Below are positions 1-11,999 of a stretch of DNA of 64,000 nt, one piece after another. Each line of letters opens with the position of its first letter. The first letter of the stretch is position 1. Source of the DNA: Dallia pectoralis (taxonomy: Eukaryota > Chordata > Actinopteri > Esociformes > Umbridae); assembly GCA_029465975.1 (NCBI GenBank), contig CM055736.1:4482215-4546214 (forward strand), given 5' to 3'. Both the position numbers and the translations under genes were made by a program. The notes under the pieces were generated by a model. It did not search any database, was not told the origin of the DNA, and was given only the letters and a program-made list of their open reading frames with translations.

Positions 1-2630
1 TAATATATCCATATCCCCATATATATATATATATATATCCATATCCCCATATATATATGTAATATATCCATATCCCCATATATATATGTAATATATCCAT
101 ATCCCCATCTATATATATATATATATATCCATATCCCCATATATATATATATATATATCCATAACCCCATATATATATGTAATATATCCATATCCCCATC
201 TATATATATATATATCCATATCCCCATATATATATGTAATATATCCATATCCCCATCTATATATATCCATATCCCCATCTATATATATATATATCCATAA
301 CCCCATCTATATATGTAATATATCCATATCCCCATATATATGTAATATATCCATATCCCCATCTATATATATATATATCCATAACCCCATATATATATGT
401 AATATATCCATATCCCCATCTATATATATCCATATCCCCATCTATATATATATATATCCATAACCCCATCTATATATGTAATATATCCATATCCCCATAT
501 ATATATGTAATATATCCATATCCCCATCTATATATATATATATCCATAACCCCATATATATATGTAATATATCCATATCCCCATCTATATAATTATATAT
601 CCATAACCCCATATATATATGTAATATATCCATATCCCCATCTATATATATATATATATCCATAACCCCATCTATATATGTAATATATCCATATCCCCAT
701 ATATATATGTAATATATCCATATCCCCATCTATATATATCCATATCCCCATCTATATATATATATATATATCCATAACCCCATCTATATATGTAATATAT
801 CCATATCCCCATATATATATGTAATATATCCATATCCCCATCTATATATATATATATCCATAACCCCATATATATATGTAATATATCCATATCCCCATCT
901 ATATATATATATATATCCATAACCCCATCTATATATGTAATATATCCATATCCCCATCTATATATATATATATATCCATAACCCCATATATATATGTAAT
1001 ATATCCAATATATATGTAATATATCCATATCCCCATCTATATATATATATATCCATAACCCCATCTATATATGTAATATATCCATATCCCCATCTATATA
1101 TGTAATATATCCATATCCCCATATATATATATATATATATCCATATCCCCATATATATATATGTAATATATCCATATCCCCATCTATATATATATATATA
1201 TCCATATCCCCATATATATATGTAATATATCCATATCCCCATCTATATATATGTAATATATCCATATCCCCATCTATATATATCCATATCCCCATCTATA
1301 TATATATATATCCATAACCCCATCTATATATGTAATATATCCATATCCCCATATATATATGTAATATATCCATATCCCCATCTATATATATATATATCCA
1401 TAACCCCATATATATATGTAATATATCCATATCCCCATCTATATATATCCATATCCCCATCTATATATATATATATCCATAACCCCATCTATATATGTAA
1501 TATATCCATATCCCCATATATATATGTAATATATCCATATCCCCATCTATATATATATATATCCATAACCCCATATATATATGTAATATATCCATATCCC
1601 CATCTATATATATATATATATCCATAACCCCATCTATATATGTAATATATCCATATCCCCATATATATATGTGTAATATATCCATATCCCCATCTATATA
1701 TATCCATATCCCCATCTATATATATATATATCCATAACCCCATCTATATATGTAATATATCCATATCCCCATATATATATGTAATATATCCATATCCCCA
1801 TCTATATATATATATATCCATAACCCCATATATATATGTAATATATCCATATCCCCATCTATATATATATATATATATCCATAACCCCATCTATATATGT
1901 AATATATCCATATCCCCATCTATATATATATATATCCATAACCCCATATATATATGTAATATATCCATATCCCCATCTATATATATATATATCCATAACC
2001 CCATCTATATATGTAATATATCCATATCCCCATCTATATATGTAATATATCCATATCCCCATCTATATATATATATATCCATATCCCCATATATATATAT
2101 GTAATATATCCATATCCCCATCTATATATATATATATATCCATATCCCCATATATATATGTAATATATCCATATCCCCATCTATATATATGTAATATATC
2201 CATATCCCCATCTATATATATATATATCCATATCCCCATATATATATGTAATATATCCATATCCCCATCTATATATATATATCCATAACCCCATATATAT
2301 ATGTAATATATCCATATCCCCATCTATATATATATATATCCATAACCCCATATATATATGTAATATATCCATATCCCCATCTATATATATATATATCCAT
2401 ATCCCCATCTATATATATATATATCCATAACCCCATATATATATGTAATATATCCATATCGCCATATATATATGTAATATATCCATATCCCCATATATAT
2501 ATATATATATATATCCATATCCCCATATATATATGTAATATATCCATATCCCCATCTATATATATATATATCCATAACCCCATATATATATGTAATATAT
2601 CCATATCCCCATCTATATATCTACCCATCT
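1..2630. repeat. AT-rich minisatellite array (ATATCC-ATAT-CCCC-AT family)
   Basis: The stretch is built from short blocks of TATCCATATCCCCAT or TATCCATAACCCCAT separated by runs of TA and by TATGTAATATAT, with a higher-order unit of very roughly 50-60 bp that varies in length. It runs from the window edge to about 2630, where it decays through CTATCTACCCATCTATC. Open frames on the minus strand (rich in Trp, Tyr, Ile, Met and Gly) are a by-product of the repeat and are not genes. The left end lies outside the window. Confidence 0.95.
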
Positions 2631-2639
2631 ATCTATCCG

Positions 2640-3146
2640 CTCCTTTAGACGGAGACATCGACAAGAATATCAGTTTTATACACGGTTTTGTTCTGTTCGC
2701 CGTATTTATGAGGATGAATTGCACAACATGACAATATAATTACACAACATATGAGTTATTTTTTGGAAATAAATATTCATTTTAATTGACGTTATATGTT
2801 GTTTTATATATATATTGATTTGTTTTGGCACATCGATCAAACAGGTGTTTGTGTAGGCTGTTAATTGTAAGAATGGCTTCGTGAATTCTTAATATTATTA
2901 ATGACAGGAGATTTTTCCATTTATTTTACACAACGTTCTACATTTTAACACAGTTTTGTGTATTTCATCCATCTGCCGACGATGTCGCCATTTCTCATTT
3001 CACCCGTTTCTGTGCGTACGCATGGGTCAGAGCTTGCGTGGAGGGCCGCACATTTTCACGTCAAGTTTGCTTTTGATAAATCCCAACTATTGCGTGGAGA
3101 GCGGCGTACGCCTTCTTTTGTGCATACGCAGAATTGATAAATGAGG
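2640..3146. mobile_element. Right-end fragment of a Harbinger-type DNA transposon
   Basis: Positions about 3050-3146 read GATAAATCCCAACTATTGCG and then two oppositely oriented GCGTACG-like boxes, ending GATAAATGAGGCCC. The same end occurs at 37170-37252, and both resemble the right end of the full Harbinger at 55372. The base just outside starts CAGGTCTTT, which fits the Harbinger target (CWG followed by GTCTTT). No transposase is recognised in 2640-3050 and no matching left end was found; the element may begin inside the minisatellite or be truncated. The left limit is a guess. Confidence 0.5.
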
Positions 3147-3229
3147 CCCCAGGTCTTTAGAACCTGGCCTGTAAGTCTTTAGAACCTCCAGGTCTTTAAA
3201 ATCCGCTGGCCAAAGGTATACATTACAGG

Positions 3230-3872
3230 TTTTCATTTATGCCATGCATCAGATTAAAAACAAATAAAAGCATAAAAAGATAATTAACATAGACTTAACA
3301 GTGTAATAAAGTTTAAGCCCTCAGTCATATGGTTGCGAAAAGAGAAATGTTTTTAGCCTGGCTTTAAAAATTGATACATTTTGGGCACGTCTAAGATCTT
3401 CTGGTAATTTATTCCAGTTGCATGCAGCGTAACTGCTGAATGCAGCTTCACCATGTTTAGTTTTGACTCTGGGCTTGGTTTATAATCCTCAAACATATCA
3501 GAAATGTATTCAGGGCCCAGTCCGTTCAGAGATTTATAGACTACTAGCAAAACTTTAAAATCTATTCTGTAACTAACTGGAAGCCAGTGCAAAGATTTAA
3601 GAACCGGCGTGATGTGTTCTGTTTTTGTTAACATTCTAGCAGCAGCATTCTGAATGAGCTGCAGCTGTTTTACAGTCTTTTTGGGAAGTCCAGTTAAGAG
3701 CCCATCACAGTAGTCAACCCTACTGGAGATAAATGCATGGATAAGCCTCTCTTGGTCTTTTTTCGACACCAGGTCCTTGATTCTGGCTATATTTTTAAGA
3801 TGATAGAACGCTGTTTTGGTGACCGTTTTGATATGACTGGTGAACGTGAGATCTGAGTCTATCATTACACCT
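3230..3872 (-). pseudogene. L2/CR1-like LINE, 3' end of reverse transcriptase ORF (5'-truncated)
   Basis: The minus strand (3892 down to 3353) encodes about 175 residues typical of the region after the polymerase core in L2/CR1-group non-LTR retrotransposons. It contains the strings GVMIDSDLTF, LIQNAAARMLTKT, HITPVLKSLHWLPV, RIDFKVLLVVYKSLNGLGP and YISDM in the expected order. The core RT motifs, including the catalytic FADD-type box, are absent, so this is a 5'-truncated dead copy. It stops at the inverted-repeat element that begins at 3875. The AT-rich stretch 3230-3350 is probably its 3' untranslated tail. Confidence 0.8.
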
Positions 3873-3874
3873 AT

Positions 3875-4660
3875 GGCGCTTTTCCACTGCACAGAACCAG
3901 CTCGCCTCAGCTTGACTCGACTCGGCTTTTTTGGTTTTCCACTGGGTAAAAGATGTACCTGTACCTGCTTCCAGGTACTTTTTTTCGTACCACCTCAGGC
4001 AAGGTTCTGAGCGAGCTGAGGCGATACTAAAATGTGACGTGAAAACAAGGCAGACTGCTGATTGGTCAGAGAATCGTCACTATTCACTGCATCATCATTG
4101 CACGCGCCAGATGTAGTATCCTGAGTAATCCCACCATATATATATATAAATAGTTTGGCCAGAGATTGCGTGAGAGCTGTACATATTATCCATTACGAAT
4201 ACTATGGCAAACCGAAAGAATACGCCGTGAGAAACAGCCACATCTCACGGATCAAACACAGCATACACTCGATTTCCTCCATTGTCTTATGTGTGTGTGG
4301 GTAGCGAGTGTTGGTAGGAGGACGCGGACCTGATTCAAACATGCTTCTCTTGCCCGGTAGATTATACAAGTAGAGCATTCTAACACGGCGCATGTAGTAC
4401 GTCCGGACTCCATTCATACTACCCGGATTCATACTATATAGAACATACTTTTTTAACGGTCGCAAAGTACGTTCTTATTTAAATGTAGTACATACTCAAC
4501 ATAGTACGCGATTTCGGACGCAGTCTGTGTGTCGCCGCGTCGCTATGACGACCGGGTACTATTGCGCAGGTACTATCTGCAATGGAGAACGGAGCGAAAG
4601 CGAGTGGAGCCGAGTCGGACCAAGTCGAGTCGACCTGGTTCTTTGTAGTGGAAAAGCGCC
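3875..4660. mobile_element. Non-autonomous DNA transposon with GGCGCTTTTCCACTGCA termini
   Basis: The left end reads GGCGCTTTTCCACTGC, then a GAACCAG...GACTCGACTCGG subterminal block; the right end is the inverted counterpart (CCGAGTCGG..., then GTGGAAAAGCGCC). Each end is flanked by AT (3873-3874 and 4661-4662), consistent with a 2-bp AT target duplication. A 2-bp AT duplication is what I recall for the ISL2EU group related to PIF/Harbinger, so that assignment is inference. The interior has no recognisable transposase. A short AT run sits at 4135-4150. Confidence 0.7.
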
Positions 4661-4662
4661 AT

Positions 4663-4779
4663 AACACAAGGAAAGGACATGTAGTTAGTTTCCATCGTTT
4701 TCCCGTTGAACATTTAGAGCGGTGCAAACAGTGGCTGCGGGCTAGTATCAACCACCCCAAGTTCCGAGAATATTTGTAA
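4663..4779 (+). pseudogene. THAP-domain fragment
   Basis: The plus strand reads VVSFHRFPVEHLERCKQWLR followed by ASINHPKF and a stop soon after. The SFHRFP...R...W spacing is the middle of a THAP zinc-binding domain. The first Cys pair and the last Cys/His pair are not present, so it is a fragment, cut at its left by the inverted-repeat element ending at 4660. THAP domains are common both in host genes and in transposases; which this came from cannot be told. Confidence 0.5.
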
Positions 4780-4895
4780 TTAATAAAAGTATATACATTT
4801 CTTCATATTTCCCTGTACTCTTTTGTAAATCAAAGTAATATATTATAAACTTTGAACTTTTATTGTTTTTAAACATAATATAAACAATTTCACAC

Positions 4896-5660
4896 TCATA
4901 GCTCTTCCAGAGCTTCAGCAGTTTCTTGATAGCCACAGTATTGTCCGTCACTAGCTGGAAATCTCTGTCTGATGTCCTGAACAACACAGGCAGGCAAAAC
5001 AAGACGATATAGCCTTTCCCCAGTCTCTCTCCTTGCAGGACCCATTCCACGAAATGACGGTAGGCTGTTAGGCGATATTGTCTGAAAACAATAAGCACAA
5101 CGTTAGCAACGCAAGCTATTTGCACCTACAATAGGCTAGCTAGCATATATGTAAATGGTAAATGCTGCGCTTGGTAAATATAACCGATAGCTCAGCTAAC
5201 TGACGTGAACAACAAATAAATACTCACTTATACTGAAGCGTCCGTTTTTCCCTGCGTGCTTTGGCTGGCGTTTCCCATTGACCTTCGGAATCCTGAAATA
5301 CGTTTCAAAAACTCGTGTGGATCAAAGCTGGAGTGCTCTATTACGCATGCTTGCGGTCCCGTTTCTAATGCAGATTCAGTTATTTCTTCAAGAAGAAAAT
5401 GGCATTGCTGAAATTCGCAACAGCAGCGGGACTCTATCTGTGTCCATAGGCGCACAGCGAGAGCACTGGCACCAGCAGTCCGCCCCAGCTCAACTCTGTA
5501 CGGGCTCTTCCTCATGACCGCCAGGCAAGCTTCGCTCCTCTGCTGCAGCAGCCTCTTGTTCCTCCGTCAACCGCAACTGTGTTTCGCTGTATTGCGGCTC
5601 GTACAGGCAGCCACGAACATCAGATTCGCGCAACAGATCTTCAAAATCACTTTCTGCCAT
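4896..5660 (-). pseudogene. P2X7-like C-terminal (ballast) domain gene, frameshifted, two exons
   Basis: From an ATG at 5660 the minus strand reads MAESDFEDLLRES and continues to a GTGAGT donor at 5227-5222. The next exon starts at 5081 after TTTTCAG and ends at a stop at 4898-4896. Conserved pieces are W-C-x-C-x-x-C, CCCEFQQC, C-x-x-EH-x-x-F, then YRLTAYRHFVEWV and LPACVVQDIRQRFP. These match the cysteine-rich cytoplasmic end of P2X7 receptors, found in fish as many stand-alone copies. They come from different frames, and about three frame changes are needed, so the copy is probably dead. No channel region is present. It converges on the THAP fragment. Confidence 0.6.
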
Positions 5661-5819
5661 TGTGTTTAGTCTAAAACTAATTTCTCCAAAAGCCAGATCG
5701 GGTTAGCAAGATGGCGGACACTGTATTGAAAATCTGTGACGAGGGCTCACCCCATATGGGCGGGTTGATAAAAATGCGGAAGTAGCATCTACTTCTGTCT
5801 GTAGTTCATAGCCTCTTTT

Positions 5820-5872
5820 AAAAAATCCTCCAATGATGTAAAAATCGTAATTTTACGTCATTAGAGGATTTT
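5820..5872. repeat. Short perfect-ended hairpin
   Basis: Two 25-base arms (AAAAAATCCTC...GTAAAA and its inverse) with two mismatches face each other across about 3-5 bases. It may be the fold of a tiny MITE or one end of a larger element. No target duplication was identified. Confidence 0.6.
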
Positions 5873-6965
5873 TTCCTGACCTAAAATCAAGATATGCCTC
5901 TTATCAGATGGAGTTGAGGGGTGGGAGGGGGGTCATTGGAAAATACTACCATTTGTCTACTGATACAAAGCTAAATGCAAAATCGGTGAAGTGGCTCTTT
6001 AAGTTGTAACCAGTAAACCAGTTAAAACGGGTCAACAGGCTTTCTGTACGAAATTACTAGAACAACAAGAAACTAAAACAACAAACTTGGCTAATGCTAA
6101 CAATACTATAGTACACAAAGAAGAGCAATACAATCGAGAGATACAAGTAATATGCTACGCCGCCCAAGATGGCCGCCACTCCGCCTGTCGGTCCGCCACC
6201 CAAAATGGCCTGGGTGGACGAGCAGATGAAGAGAGAAGGCGTTACCGCGAGTTCTTCGCTTGGCAAGCACATCGCGCAGAGCTCCCACGCCAGGCTGTGA
6301 CCTACCTGTTTCCTCGGTTTTTCTTCTGTGCGCCACAGTTCCTCACCCTCCTGGAGCCAGTCCTCTTTTCCGAGTCCGTCCCCTTTTTTGAGTCCTACCC
6401 TTGTCCCAGTCTTTGAGTCCGTCCCAGTCCCTGATTCCGTCCCAGTCCCCGAGTTCTACCTTGCCACGGAGCCCATCCCAGTCTCAGGCCTCTTCAAGAT
6501 CGCTGAACATGTCCCGGTCCACGATTTGGTTTCCCTGTTCCACCTCAGCCGGTCCAAACTTCTGAACCGCCTCTACCCGTCCGGGCTTCTGCTCCACCTC
6601 TACCGGTCCGGCCTCCTGAACGCATCAGCTTATCCGGTCCTCTGCCCTACTTCAGCTGGTCCGGCCTCCTGAACGCATCAGCTCATCTGGTCCTCTGCCC
6701 TTCTTCAGCTGGTCCGGTCTCCGGAACCGTATCCGCCCGTCCGGCCTTCTGTTCCACCTCTACCGGTCTGGTCTCTTGAACCGCATCAGCTCATCTGGGC
6801 TTCAGCCGGTACGGCCTCCTGACCCTCATTCGCTCGTCCGGGTCTCTGCTCTGCACCAGCCGGTCCGACCTCCTGACCCGCCTCCGCCAGTATGGCCTCC
6901 CGACCCATCTCTTGACCCGTCTCATCCTTGGCGGTCTCCTGGCCCATCTGCATTTGTCCTGCCAG
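5873..6965. other. Gene-poor stretch with degenerate proline/serine-rich repeats
   Basis: From about 6330 to 6965 the plus strand is made of decayed repeats of phrases like CCGGTCCGGCCTCCTGAACC and CCAGTCCCTGATTCCG. They give low-complexity Pro/Ser/Val-rich open frames on both strands. Such repeats are familiar from the tails or gag-like regions of fish retroelements, but I could not assign a family. At 6160-6215 two AAGATGGCC/AAAATGGCC boxes resemble YY1 sites. Nothing else is recognised at 5873-6330. Confidence 0.4.
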
Positions 6966-7063
6966 AGACCAGTTCTCTCTGTCCTGCTCGAGACCAGTTC
7001 TCTCTGTCCTGCCCGAGACCAGTTCTCTCTGTCCTGCCCGAGACCAGTTCTCTCGGTCCTGCG
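6966..7063. repeat. 25-bp tandem repeat, about 4 copies
   Basis: The unit is AGACCAGTTCTCTCTGTCCT followed by GCCCG, repeated four times with one or two changes; the last copy reads CTCGGTCCTGCGCCG. Confidence 0.85.
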
Positions 7064-8035
7064 CCGATGACGTCATCATTGTTGTAAACACTTTTTAACC
7101 AAAGCGATAAAATACAATATTATACTTACGTCAGCCAAAGTTGATCGTTTTTCACTTCCTATATTCCCAGGGATATTATTAGCATTGTTTATGACCCATA
7201 GTATTCCATGATAATCCATATTCAGGTGAGACTAGACGTTTACAACATTTAACACGATCTGTTTCACTCACAATGGCAGCCTCCATGACGAAAACACGTC
7301 CTTATCGAGGGTAAAGACTTCATTTCCCATAGGGCTTTGCTCCCATTCGTCTACATATAAATCTGACAGGCTGATTGAATCACACACTAGACTGAAGGGA
7401 AAAAAGACCACCTCTCAGTAAAATAGCTTTATCTCTGTGGTTAAAACTTGAAACAAAATCTGGCCTAAAGCTGAGACCAGACATTCAGAGTCTTGAGATA
7501 TACATTTTCAAAATCACTGAAACATAAAAAAAGTATGTTGTTTTTGAGTTTTAGCTCATGCCAGATATTGTGTGTTACATTATTATCCTTAATTAATTGA
7601 ACACTTCCACAAAATTCAGACCGTTTTCTTTTAAATACCCTTTAACCAAATATCCGTACATGGTTCAGTTCCAGAGCAATATCCATTTATATTGGGGTGG
7701 GTTATTTTAGGCAGAAATTGAGGTCAGGGGCCCTGTCAAGAAGAGGTAAACCCCGAAACAGGGCCCAATAGGCCGGAAAACACCCACCCACTTTGCCGAG
7801 CATCAACCCAGAGACACCAATCGATCACGACCACTCGGGCAGGTTTAGATTTTGTTGCTCACAAAGCTACTCGAGTTGAGCGAACAAAGGAGAACTATAG
7901 CGAGCCAGTGACTCCTCCCCCCAAGCAGCAATTGGGAGAGAGGACATCCCAGGGGAGATGAGAACCCCCAAGGCAAAGACAGCAGGGCGGAATGTGATCA
8001 GAGCCTTCTGTTGACCTTCGTACCCTGGGCCATAT
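7064..8035. other. Stretch without recognised genes
   Basis: The sequence is ordinary AT-rich non-coding DNA with no long open frame, no inverted ends and no tandem repeat that I can see. Around 7690-8030 it becomes more GC-rich (GGGCCCTGTCAAGAAGAGG...), which might be part of an unrecognised repeat. Confidence 0.5.
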
Positions 8036-8275
8036 TACACTCAACAATAGACCTTAGTGAAAAGATGTTTTTAATTGTGATTTAAAGTTTGAACAGAGTC
8101 TACATTTCTAACCCAGATTGGCAACTCATTCCATAATAGAGGAGCTCTATAGGAGAAAGCTATACCTCCAAATGTTGGTTTATAAATTTTAGGTACAATT
8201 AGAATCAGCGTCCTTTGATCTCAGGTTAGGCGTGGGTATGTATGGCTGGACTAATTCAGCGAGGTTGATGGGAGC

Positions 8276-8722
8276 TGTCACAATGTAGCTCTAAAGCAGG
8301 TTGAGGACACAATCGCAGAGGTTGTTCCAAATGAAAAAGGTTTATTTTCCTCAGGATAGGCACACGAGCTGAGTACTTTAGACAGAGAGCTTTAGACAAT
8401 CAAAACAGAAACAGAAGATCGAAACGATCATTAACTTCTCCCCCATGGACCATACATGTATACAACTTAAAAACAAAGAACAAGCAAACATACACATATT
8501 AACAGCACAAGCAACCATGGATCCAGAGAAACATGCCTTTAGATAATAACCCGACACTAACAGACTGACAAGACCCAAACTATATATTGACACTAACGAA
8601 CCAACTGAAATCAGGTGTGGAAGAAACACAGGTGCTGAGAATGTCCATAATTAACTCCCTCTCCATGCTGACCAGGGGAGTGCAGACTCAGCCATGGAGG
8701 GTGATAGAGGCAGCTTCTTACA
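8276..8722 (-). mobile_element. Solo LTR with 5-bp target duplication GGAGC
   Basis: The element starts TGTCACAATG and ends CTTCTTACA (TG...CA), 447 bp. The flanks GGAGC at 8271-8275 and 8723-8727 are identical and lie at the point where the surrounding LINE reading frame would rejoin. An AATAAA signal on the minus strand (complement of TTTATT at about 8340) suggests minus orientation. There are no internal retroviral genes, so it is a solo LTR left by recombination. The superfamily is not determined. Confidence 0.75.
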
Positions 8723-8765
8723 GGAGCAAGTTCATGTAAAGCTTTATATGTAAACAATAGTACTT

Positions 8766-9823
8766 TAAAGTATGGCTGGGAGGTATACCGGTCAAAACCA
8801 TATACCGGTATTCATGTATGTAACGGTATGGTATTTCTCGTTAGTCGTTACCTGTATTATTCCCTATGTCACTCCGCCAGCTGCAAAAACAGAGAATAAT
8901 CTCATTTTGGAATAAACCGCGAGAATAAAAACCTTACGCTCACTGCGTCACGCAAACAAACACACGTGAGAAACAAACACCTTGTTGAAGTTATTTAAAC
9001 GGTGAAAAAAACAATGGAGGATGCAAGTGGAGATATCCCTGCAGATACTGAACAATTTGGTGGAAAAAAGGGTGCAACTTCAATAGTGTGGACAAGGTTC
9101 GGTTTTAAAACAACAGACACCGAACAAAAAACATTATTTTCAAAATATGCAAGCGGTCTGTGGTGGCAAAGGGGGGAAACACAAGCAACCTTTATAGCCA
9201 CCTAAAAAGTAGCCACATCGTCGAGTATACTGAAAGTACTAAAAAGCGCATAACTCCAACCGGTGCCATCCCTAAAACGACATCAGTACCAAGTACACTG
9301 GTTACATCCTATAAGTACACTGGTTACATCCTATAAGTACACTGAATGCTGTGAAACAGTGAAAAGGGAGATTCAAAACGTGACACACTTTTCAGGAGTT
9401 AACCTAGTTCAATGACAGTGGGACACTTTTGTATTCATAAGGTTAAGCCCGTATTTAAAGCTCTGATCTTGTCCGAATTTACTTAAATATTAACATTATT
9501 TTGTTATTCTATTTGGTACCATTCAACAGCTTTAGCAATTTATTTAAGTTATTTATTTTTAAATTTGGTGCCATAACATGCCACGGTTTAGTACTTAAAC
9601 CATAAACAGTTATTAACAGTATTTTTTTGCGGTTGCAAAGTAATTTATTAGTAATTTCTTTAAACCCTTTATTTAACTCTCTGGTCGAAATGATACCGAG
9701 ACCTACTGGTGTTCAATGGAGGGTTTTTTCAAATAAATACCTTTAAAACCGTGATAATGTCTAACATTTGAAAAATATGGGGGTATTACATTTAGGCCAT
9801 ACCTCCCAGCCCTACAGTCTGCC
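8766..9823 (+). mobile_element. hAT element, deletion derivative with BED-finger coding remnant
   Basis: Left end TATGGCTGGGAGGTATACCGG and right end ...CCATACCTCCCAGCCCTA are inverted copies with a TAGGGCTGGG core. The target duplication is eroded. Inside, 9014-9190 on the plus strand encodes an N-terminal acidic stretch and a BED zinc finger typical of hAT transposases: VWTRFGFKTTDTEQKT, then after a frame change CKRSVVAKGGNTSNLY and HLKSSHIVEYTES. The catalytic domain is missing, so the element is non-autonomous. Confidence 0.7.
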
Positions 9824-9935
9824 CTAGCCTTAACAGGCAGCCAATGTAAAGAGGCTAAAGCCGGGGTAATATGGTCACATTTTATAGTTCTAGTTTAAGA
9901 TTCTAGCAGCCGTATTAAGTACTACCGTAATAAGA

Positions 9936-10275
9936 CTATAAGCCGCAACCTTTTTCCCACGCTTTGAACCTTGCTGCTTAAACAACTACGCGGCTAATAT
10001 ATGGATTTTTCCTGCATTCACATTAAAAAAAACATTTTGTGACGTTGTTGAATATAATTTGTTGATAGCGCTGTTATCGAGGTAATTGAGTTGGTTGGTT
10101 AAGTATTACGGTACTACGTTTACGTTTGGTATTACGTTCAGTGTTAAGCAGGAAACAGGATGAAAGACGACATGCTAGCTTATTGGTTTCTTAAAGTCGT
10201 GTTATGCACTTCCTTCATTAAGCAATGAATGTAAGTGCTCTGTTTATATATTTTCATTATGTTATAGTAACATTG
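9936..10275. other. Short repeat-like stretch, unassigned
   Basis: The sequence TAATAAGACTATAAGCCGCAACC and what follows resembles ends of fish mariner/Tigger-type short elements, but no matching inverted end is visible. No open frame of interest. Confidence 0.3.
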
Positions 10276-11541
10276 GCCCTCATTTATCAAAAGTGCGTAC
10301 ACCAAATTTCCTGCGTACACCTGGCGTACAGCCAAAACCACGGTGACTTTGAGATTTATCAATATGGACGTTGGCGTACGGCACGCTCACATCCTACACC
10401 AGCTCAGGAGGTGGTGTACAAATATACGCACGTTTTGAGTTAGTGCGGAAATGCGCAGAAAAACAATTCCTAACACCACAAAATGCACTGACAAACTAAA
10501 AGATATGATATATTATGGCCCACTGTAAAAAAAAACAACAACATAGTTATTATAAACTTCAGTGTTTATTTTTGTGCAACATGGGCTTCAATGTTTAATT
10601 TGTGTGACTTTACCAAAGCATTTGATTTGTAAGCATATGTATTAGGGATGCACCGAAATACTTTTCTCACCGAAACAACACGGACGAAATATTGTGATCT
10701 ATTCGGATCCTCTGCACTTCATCACGACTGTACTTGATCCGCGTTATAAAGACCATCACTTGGATGCAGAAATAAAGCAGCGCGCACGAGAAATGATCCA
10801 GACGGCGATGGATGTTGAGAACCCGCGTGGAGACGGAGACGGAGCAGCGCACGGAGCAGGAGAAGGAGATCGGAGCGCAGAAAAAGACTCGTCTCTCTGC
10901 ACCAGATGAGGGGCATGATATGTTCAGTGAAAAAATATGGGTTCAGTAATGAAAGGCTTTCGACCAAAAAATAATTCAGACTGACAAAATAATAAAAATG
11001 ACATTCTTCTTCTTTTAAATAATAATAATAATACAAATAATAATAATGACATTCTTCTTCTAAATAACAATAAGCGTCATTAATAATACAAATAATAATA
11101 ATAAGAATATTACAAATTGTCATGCAATTATTAATGTGAATGAATGTTACTCCACATCACATCATCATCACTACTGTACACCCCAATACATGTGACGTGA
11201 AATGAAATTAAATGCTAATTGTTTCAAAACACGTGCTGTAAAATAATGCATTGTGATAGGTCATTTGATCACCCACGTCGGAGAAGTTTCGCTTCTTTGC
11301 CGTCTTCCGTGTGTCTGTGGCGTAAAATGAGGGCGTGGGGGAGGCGGAGACTTGAATATATAGGGGCGTGTTATTCTAATGACGATCGTTTTCAGCTGCT
11401 GCATTTATCAAGGGCAGGTATTGCATACACCTGGATTTTAAAGGTACGCACAAATTCATAAATCAGGTGGTGAGAAGAGTGTAAGCATAATCTTACGCCA
11501 ACATATACGCCCGTTTCTACGCACTTTTGATAAATTATGCC
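10276..11541. mobile_element. Harbinger-type non-autonomous element
   Basis: The left end GGCCCTCATTTATCAAAAGTGCGTAC and the right end GTACGCAC-like ...CACTTTTGATAAATTATGCC are inverted copies with a shared TTTATCAAAAGTGCGTA block. Several further internal GCGTACG/TACGC boxes occur near both ends, as in the other Harbinger ends in this window. There is no transposase coding. Near its middle sits a truncated hAT piece (10643-10932). AT-rich simple sequence lies at 11020-11110. Confidence 0.6.
10643..10932 (+). mobile_element. hAT fragment (TAGGGATGCACCGAAAT family), copy A
   Basis: It begins TAGGGATGCACCGAAATAC and encodes SDPLHFITTVLDPRYKDHH, the region around the hAT transposase motif LDPRYK, then a short Gly/Ala/His-rich tail. 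The opposite terminus is missing, and there is a small internal deletion relative to copy C (28941-30130). It is the most truncated of four copies in the window. Confidence 0.75.
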
Positions 11542-11999
11542 TATTTCTAGGTTTGCACAAAAACGAATTGTTTGAAGTATTGTAGCTATGCGTATAACGG
11601 TAGTTATTGATTTATCAGGGTAACCAGGGAATAGAACATTGCAGTTTAAGATGTATTTGATGTCTTATATTTCAATTACCAGTAATGTAGTTAATATCTA
11701 TAAGCTATGTGTTCATGTGACTAACAGTATTTGTGTAGTCTAGGTGTGTTGTTTTTGTGTTAGATAATCTTTAATCTGCTCAAACTGACATGTTACCTGT
11801 ACACCAAGTCATTTTCTTCACCCTACAAAGCAGTTAGGTCCTAATAAGTTTCAATGTGATATGTAATAAAACTCCTATTTGGCTGTGGAGTCTGGCCTCT
11901 TTTTGTATACTATCAACATGTGAGGTTTCAATGTAAAGTGTGGAAAGTAAAAATGTAATTATATTTAACTGTGCTGTCTGGCCTTAAGGTGTTTTTTTT
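11542..11999. other. Stretch without recognised genes
   Basis: AT-rich non-coding sequence with no open frame of note. It could be the 3' flank of the gene fragment at 12000-12300 (minus strand). Confidence 0.4.

Larger units (their letters stand above)
8036..9940 (-). mobile_element. L2/CR1-like LINE remnant broken by a solo LTR and a hAT element
   Basis: Three separated pieces read as one LINE on the minus strand. The piece 9823-9935 gives AARIL...SLFTLAAC, a frame-damaged form of the usual LHWLPV region; 8723-8767 gives FKVLLFTYKALHELAP; 8275 down to about 8040 gives LAELVQPYIP, LRSKDAD and NFKSQLKTS. Their order and spacing match the C-terminal part of an L2/CR1-type ORF2. The first gap is the hAT at about 8768-9822, the second the solo LTR at 8276-8722. 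The RT core is missing, and stops and frameshifts mark it as dead. Confidence 0.7.

Noticed and set aside
1..2628. Many open frames of 60-130 codons on the minus strand
   Set aside because: All are translations of the AT-rich repeat (Trp-Gly-Tyr-Gly-Tyr-Ile words) and shift frame with unit length; no gene-like composition.
6057..7091. Several 65-115-codon frames with Pro/Ser bias on both strands
   Set aside because: They come from degenerate low-complexity repeats; no start context, no homologous domain.
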